A DNA stretch of 64,000 nucleotides, from assembly GCF_900116425.1 (NCBI RefSeq), contig NZ_FPAS01000001.1, forward strand, positions 558,001 to 622,000. Reading direction: 5' to 3'. The notes beneath the pieces were generated by a model that was given only the letters and a program-made list of their open reading frames with translations, did not search any database and was not told where the DNA came from. Positions 60,359 through 64,000 of the stretch are shown in pieces. Source of the DNA: Lishizhenia tianjinensis. GTDB taxonomy: Bacteria; Bacteroidota; Bacteroidia; Flavobacteriales_D; Crocinitomicaceae. Both the position numbers and the translations under genes were made by a program. Position 1 is the first letter of the stretch; each line of letters starts with the position of its first letter.

Positions 60359-61690
60359 ATGACCCAAGAAAAGGCCCTCGAAATACTCAAATCTGGTAGA
60401 AATGTGTTCTTAACAGGATCGGCAGGAACTGGTAAAACCTACGTGTTGAACAAGTTTATAGAACACCTCAGGGATTGTAAAGTAAAGGTGGCCGTTACAG
60501 CTTCTACGGGAATTGCAGCAACGCACATTTCGGGGAAAACCATACACTCTTGGGCGGGAATTGGCATCAAGCAAGAGCTTACTCAGCGCGACTTAAGCGG
60601 ATTACAGCGCAAGGAATACCTCAAAAAAGCCATAGAAAAAGCCAAAGTGCTCATTATAGACGAAATTTCTATGTTGCACCGCAAGCAATTGGAAGCGGTA
60701 GACCAGGTTTTGTGTATGTTCAAGGGTAACAAAAATCCTTTTGGAGGTATGCAGGTGGTTTTATGTGGTGATTTCTTTCAGCTCCCTCCTATTGGTACGG
60801 AAAACGAGATGAGTAGAGACAAGTTTTGTTTTATGTCAACCCTTTGGGGAGAAGCTGATTTTCATCCGTGTTATTTGACCGAACAATACAGACAAAACCA
60901 AGATCCTTTGGCGGATATACTGGATGCGTTACGTAATAATACCATTGGTCAGCACGAACTTAAAATGTTAGAAGCGGCCAGTTATACCCAATTCGACGAA
61001 AAAATTACTCCTACCCGTTTATACACCCACAATTTGGATGTTGATGCTTTGAATGAAGCAGAACTCGACAAATTACCGGGGCGTAAGCGTAATTTCAGAG
61101 CGACAAGTTCAGGAGAACAAGCTTTGATAGAAACCTTGAAACGTTCGGTTTTGGCTTACGATAAATTGCCTTTGAAAGAAGGTGCCAAGGTGATGTTCGT
61201 GAAAAATTCACCCGAAAAAGGATACATCAATGGTTCTTTGGGAGAGGTCTTCGATTTTGAATCTACCGGTTTTCCTAAGGTGAAGTTGTTGGACGGAACC
61301 ATTATCACGGCAACCCCTGAAAAATGGACCATAGACGATGAACAAGGCAATGAATTGGCATGGTACAACCAGATTCCTTTGCGTTTGGCTTGGGCGATAA
61401 CTGTGCATAAGAGTCAAGGTATGACCTTAGATGCCGCAGAGGTAGATTTAAGTGCGACTTTTGAAAAAGGTCAGGGTTACGTTGCTTTATCTCGTTTACG
61501 CAAACTAGACAGCTTAAAACTTTTGGGCTTTAACCAACGTGCCTTACAAATAGATGGCCTGGCGCAAAAGGCAGACAAACGTTTCCAAGAACTTTCTTTA
61601 CAAAACGAGTTGATATCTTCTGACATTTTGGACAAAGACAGGAAGGCTTTTATCAAGGCATCTGGAGGGAGAAGTTTGAAGAAGTTATGA
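60359..61690 (+). CDS. Pif1-like DNA helicase
   Basis: A 443-residue superfamily 1B helicase. Walker A is TGSAGTGKTYVLN, then TASTGIAATHISGKTIHSWAGIG, Walker B LIIDEISML, and the GDFFQLPP motif III. The C-terminal UvrD-like block is AWAITVHKSQGMTLDAAEVDL with GYVALSRLR. Length covers the helicase core; no C-terminal HRDC or extra domain is seen. Likely role is DNA replication or repair, or G-quadruplex unwinding (family knowledge). Confidence 0.9.
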   Translation: MTQEKALEILKSGRNVFLTGSAGTGKTYVLNKFIEHLRDCKVKVAVTASTGIAATHISGKTIHSWAGIGIKQELTQRDLSGLQRKEYLKKAIEKAKVLIIDEISMLHRKQLEAVDQVLCMFKGNKNPFGGMQVVLCGDFFQLPPIGTENEMSRDKFCFMSTLWGEADFHPCYLTEQYRQNQDPLADILDALRNNTIGQHELKMLEAASYTQFDEKITPTRLYTHNLDVDALNEAELDKLPGRKRNFRATSSGEQALIETLKRSVLAYDKLPLKEGAKVMFVKNSPEKGYINGSLGEVFDFESTGFPKVKLLDGTIITATPEKWTIDDEQGNELAWYNQIPLRLAWAITVHKSQGMTLDAAEVDLSATFEKGQGYVALSRLRKLDSLKLLGFNQRALQIDGLAQKADKRFQELSLQNELISSDILDKDRKAFIKASGGRSLKKL

Positions 61691-61724
61691 GTTAGGAGTT
61701 TTGAGTTAGGAGTTTTGAGTTGGG
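61689..61724. repeat. 14-bp tandem repeat GAGTTAGGAGTTTT
   Basis: Two perfect copies (61689-61702 and 61703-61716) and a partial third lie at the very end of the Pif1-like gene. The following 61740-61860 contains no gene. Confidence 0.7.
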
Positions 61725-61892
61725 TAGTGTCGAGATAACCTACCCCGATATCATTTCCGTTTTTAAAGAGAGCGTAATCATCTCACTGTGATCTCCGTGT
61801 AAACTTTGTGTTCTCTGTAGTTAAAATCCCCCATCCTTCTTAATTCCAAAGAAAATTTTATTTTCGTAGTATAACTCAAACACGTAAATCAC

Positions 61893-62603
61893 ATGCAAAT
61901 CAACGTTTTCAAAAGCCTTTTCTTCCTCCTTGCTTCCTTTAGTTTAGTTTCTTGTGCAGTTGTTCATAGGGGGCATATCGTTTCCTTAGATTATGGTCAG
62001 CCTGTACCCATAGAAGACCAAGCCATAGGTACAGCAAGCGCGCGTTATTTCTGGGGATTTGGAGGAAATGGCACGGATATACTCTTAAAAAACGCCAAGG
62101 ATAATATGATAAAGAACAGACCTTTACATGCCAACGAAGTTTATAAAAACATCAACCTCAACGTTTCTCATGCCTTTTACCCCTTGTTTTCAAAGGTAAC
62201 TTATACCATTACCGCGGATGTAATCGATGTAACACAAGACCCATCCTACCCCGACAGAACTGAATTTACATCAGAATTATACGCCTTTGGAGATTCATTA
62301 TTTAATTACAAAAAGGAGTTTCTTGGATTTTTCATTGAACGACAAGCCAACGCTAAAGTGAAACTTCAAACACCCAAGGGCGTTATTAAATTGATTTCTG
62401 AAAACGACTTTTATAAAGTACTCCCTGTCTTTAACAATTATCAGATGGGACAAGAGATTAGCTTTGAATCTGATTATTTTTCCAAGGGTACTATAAAAGC
62501 CTTTGGTTACAACAGGGTTTTAGTAGATACTGAAGGAGATGCTGATTTTGAAATCGAATACACAGCAATCACCAATGAAGCTGAACAACCTAAAGAAGAA
62601 TGA
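61893..62603 (+). CDS. Lipoprotein, function unknown
   Basis: A 236-residue lipoprotein with a lipobox LVSC at residues 18-21. The mature part begins with HRGHIVSLDYGQPVPIEDQAIGTASARYFWGFGGNG and has a middle beta-rich region. No family recognised with certainty. Its stop overlaps the NADAR gene start (ATGA), so the two are cotranscribed and possibly functionally linked. Confidence 0.72.
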   Translation: MQINVFKSLFFLLASFSLVSCAVVHRGHIVSLDYGQPVPIEDQAIGTASARYFWGFGGNGTDILLKNAKDNMIKNRPLHANEVYKNINLNVSHAFYPLFSKVTYTITADVIDVTQDPSYPDRTEFTSELYAFGDSLFNYKKEFLGFFIERQANAKVKLQTPKGVIKLISENDFYKVLPVFNNYQMGQEISFESDYFSKGTIKAFGYNRVLVDTEGDADFEIEYTAITNEAEQPKEE

Positions 62604-63145
62604 AAAGTTTAAATGAGTTAATAACAGCCTTTGACGAAGGGCAAAAACTGAAATTTCTTTATTTCTGGGGACATCAACCCAGTAGAGATGGAAGTGTAAG
62701 TAGTTCTTGTTTTAGTCAGTGGTGGAAATGCAGTTTTACCCATGAAAATCAACTCTTCACCTCTACCGAACAATGGATGATGTACCACAAATCACTGCTG
62801 TTTAAGGATGAAGAAATAGCACAAAAAATCCAACAATCAAAATCACCAGGTGAAGCCAAAGATTTAGGGCGACAAGTACGTGGATTTGATATATATACTT
62901 GGGAAGAAAAACGCTTTGATATCGTTGTTCAAGGAAATCTTTTGAAATTCAGTCAAAATGAAGATTTAAAAACCTTCCTATTGAATACACCGAACAGAGT
63001 ATTGGTAGAAGCCAGTCCTGTTGATGAAATATGGGGAATTGGATTAACCAAAGACAGCGAAAAGGCTCAAAATCCGCATACCTGGAGAGGATTAAACTTA
63101 CTTGGTTTTGCGTTGATGGAAACCAGGAGGATCTTAAATTCTTAA
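62600..63145 (+). CDS. NADAR family protein (YbiA/DUF1768-like)
   Basis: A 181-residue protein of the NADAR family. It begins with KLKFLYFWGHQPSRDG, has FTSTEQWMMYHKSLLF, GEAKDLGRQVRGF and the end VLVEASPVDEIWGIGL, which follow the DUF1768/YbiA signature (the final ExxxxDxxWG motif). NADAR proteins hydrolyse or recognise ADP-ribosylated or NAD-derived species. It is translationally coupled to the lipoprotein gene upstream. Confidence 0.85.
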   Translation: MKSLNELITAFDEGQKLKFLYFWGHQPSRDGSVSSSCFSQWWKCSFTHENQLFTSTEQWMMYHKSLLFKDEEIAQKIQQSKSPGEAKDLGRQVRGFDIYTWEEKRFDIVVQGNLLKFSQNEDLKTFLLNTPNRVLVEASPVDEIWGIGLTKDSEKAQNPHTWRGLNLLGFALMETRRILNS

Positions 63146-63214
63146 AATCAGAATAAAGTAAAATTCAATTCCTTAAGCGAAAAATTATATAAACCATACA
63201 AACACGAATAATTA

Positions 63215-63781
63215 ATGAAATCAAGGTGCTACATCGAATCCGATCACAACAATGTTTTTGTTACCATTCAGAATCAGCCTTCCCGTCAAATGCAAATTGG
63301 ATTAATTCTACTTTGTCTATCTCTAGCCGTTCCTTTCTTCTTTTTATTTATTGATGATTCAGAGCAGGTTAGTAAAGGTAAATTACTCGGCGGCGTGGTA
63401 TATATGGCTTTGTATTTTCTAATTCCCTTACGACTTACGTTGTGGACCTTAAAAGGAAAAGAACAACTCGCATTCAACACCAAAAGTTTTTCCTTTCAAA
63501 ACAACTATGTTTTTTTTGACACACCGGTAAACACCACTCCCATTGGTCAATTTTCTATCTATTTCGACCCGGATAAACTTTACAACAAAGATCATCCTGA
63601 ACAACCGCTTGGAAAACTTATTGTGCAACACCTCGATAATGAAACAGGACTTCCCTATCATTTATACACCAGTGCATTTCCAATCAATGACTTCGAATAC
63701 CTGAATATTATTGATCAAATAGAATACGTTTTTACACATAGAAAAATGCTCGAGGGTCAATTTGTATTTTCATCCAATTAA
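63215..63781 (+). CDS. Membrane protein with two TM segments, unknown
   Basis: A 188-residue protein. Two hydrophobic segments lie at about residues 28-46 (LILLCLSLAVPFFFLFI) and 56-74 (GGVVYMALYFLIPLRL), and the C-terminal 110 residues are soluble and beta-rich. No family motif recognised. It sits 69 bases after the NADAR gene. Confidence 0.65.
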   Translation: MKSRCYIESDHNNVFVTIQNQPSRQMQIGLILLCLSLAVPFFFLFIDDSEQVSKGKLLGGVVYMALYFLIPLRLTLWTLKGKEQLAFNTKSFSFQNNYVFFDTPVNTTPIGQFSIYFDPDKLYNKDHPEQPLGKLIVQHLDNETGLPYHLYTSAFPINDFEYLNIIDQIEYVFTHRKMLEGQFVFSSN

Positions 63782-63788
63782 AATAAAC

Positions 63789-64000
63789 ATGAAAGTTTCC
63801 ATATTAATAACAGCTTTATTATTTAGTCTCAGCTTTTCGCTTTCATTTGCTCAAGGGTATACTCAAAAAGTTCAATTCACGGAAGTTTTAGATACGCCTT
63901 TAAAGAAGGACACAAGTTTAGTTTACTGTGCCGGTGTAGAATTGGTGTGGAATGAAATCTACAAATATTTAGATGAAACTCCCCTTTTTATTGAGGAAAA
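63789..64000 (+). CDS. Partial secreted protein at the right edge
   Basis: A new frame starts with ATG at 63789, 7 bases after the previous stop, and runs off the window after 70 codons. The signal peptide is MKVSILITALLFSLSFSLSFAQ, and the mature part begins GYTQKVQFTEVLDTPLKKDT with a YCAGVELVWNEIYKYL stretch. Function cannot be told from the visible part. Spacing suggests it belongs to the same unit as the two-TM protein. Confidence 0.75.
   Translation, partial: MKVSILITALLFSLSFSLSFAQGYTQKVQFTEVLDTPLKKDTSLVYCAGVELVWNEIYKYLDETPLFIEE

Overview
The window is A+T-rich, gene-dense DNA from a member of the Bacteroidota, most likely a Flavobacteriales-type organism (inference). The signs are: five proteins ending in type IX secretion (T9SS) sorting domains; SulP, porin, NDH-2 and PopT-type genes typical of the phylum; recurrent TAnnTTTG -7 promoter boxes, several abutting the start codon; few Shine-Dalgarno sequences; and a tmRNA whose tag ends YALAA. 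No rRNA, tRNA, CRISPR array, insertion sequence or prophage was seen. Most of the window looks like ordinary chromosome.

Layout. 0-5.8 kb: a lactate/malate dehydrogenase-family enzyme, a YchJ-type SEC-C protein, a thioesterase/AlkB-like/coiled-coil operon and an exported DUF255 thioredoxin-fold protein. 5.8-7.9 kb: a three-gene operon on the minus strand (Cys-repeat precursor peptide, DUF692/MNIO enzyme, DUF2063 partner) with the architecture of bufferin/Hvf copper-binding RiPP systems; this is the main find. 8-10.4 kb: TruC-like pseudouridine synthase and a SulP transporter. 10.6-14.5 kb: a minus-strand accessory patch of small orphan genes (Imm7-like, LprI/DUF1311-like with an in-frame stop, pentapeptide repeats, DUF6584-like, small membrane protein, DUF5522). 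14.6-23.8 kb: PLP enzyme, RluE-like synthase, a rhodanese-popT-aroE-mscS operon, ychF, cytochrome P450 with glutathione peroxidase, and a DUF1801/YdeI protein. 23.9-29.6 kb: two large convergent T9SS-secreted proteins.

29.7-38.6 kb: dienelactone hydrolase, porin, a Crp/Fnr regulator, outer-membrane proteins, tryptophan 2,3-dioxygenase, carbonic anhydrase and NDH-2. Matching palindromes TATGAY-N4-GTCATA lie upstream of two of these genes and look like sites for the local Crp/Fnr protein. 38.6-49.2 kb: cold-shock protein, uracil-DNA glycosylase family, mnmA with a convergent XRE regulator and ACAATTGT-type palindromes, small unknowns, pepD, ettA and a ChaN-like protein. 49.2-57.6 kb: lipoproteins, a glycosyltransferase and three paralogous M43 metalloproteases with T9SS tails, with an AraC regulator between the first two. 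57.8-64 kb: ssrA, a surface-type protein, a Pif1-like helicase and a lipoprotein-NADAR pair. Both window ends cut through secreted-protein genes.

The RiPP cassette stands out biologically. Its precursor has a Sec-type signal peptide followed by seven Cys-Gly motifs, six of them spaced exactly 11 residues apart. The DNA copies differ mainly at synonymous positions, so the peptide ladder appears to be held by selection. A hairpin terminator sits between precursor and enzyme genes, which would favour excess precursor. All functional statements come from reading motifs in the sequence, with no database search.
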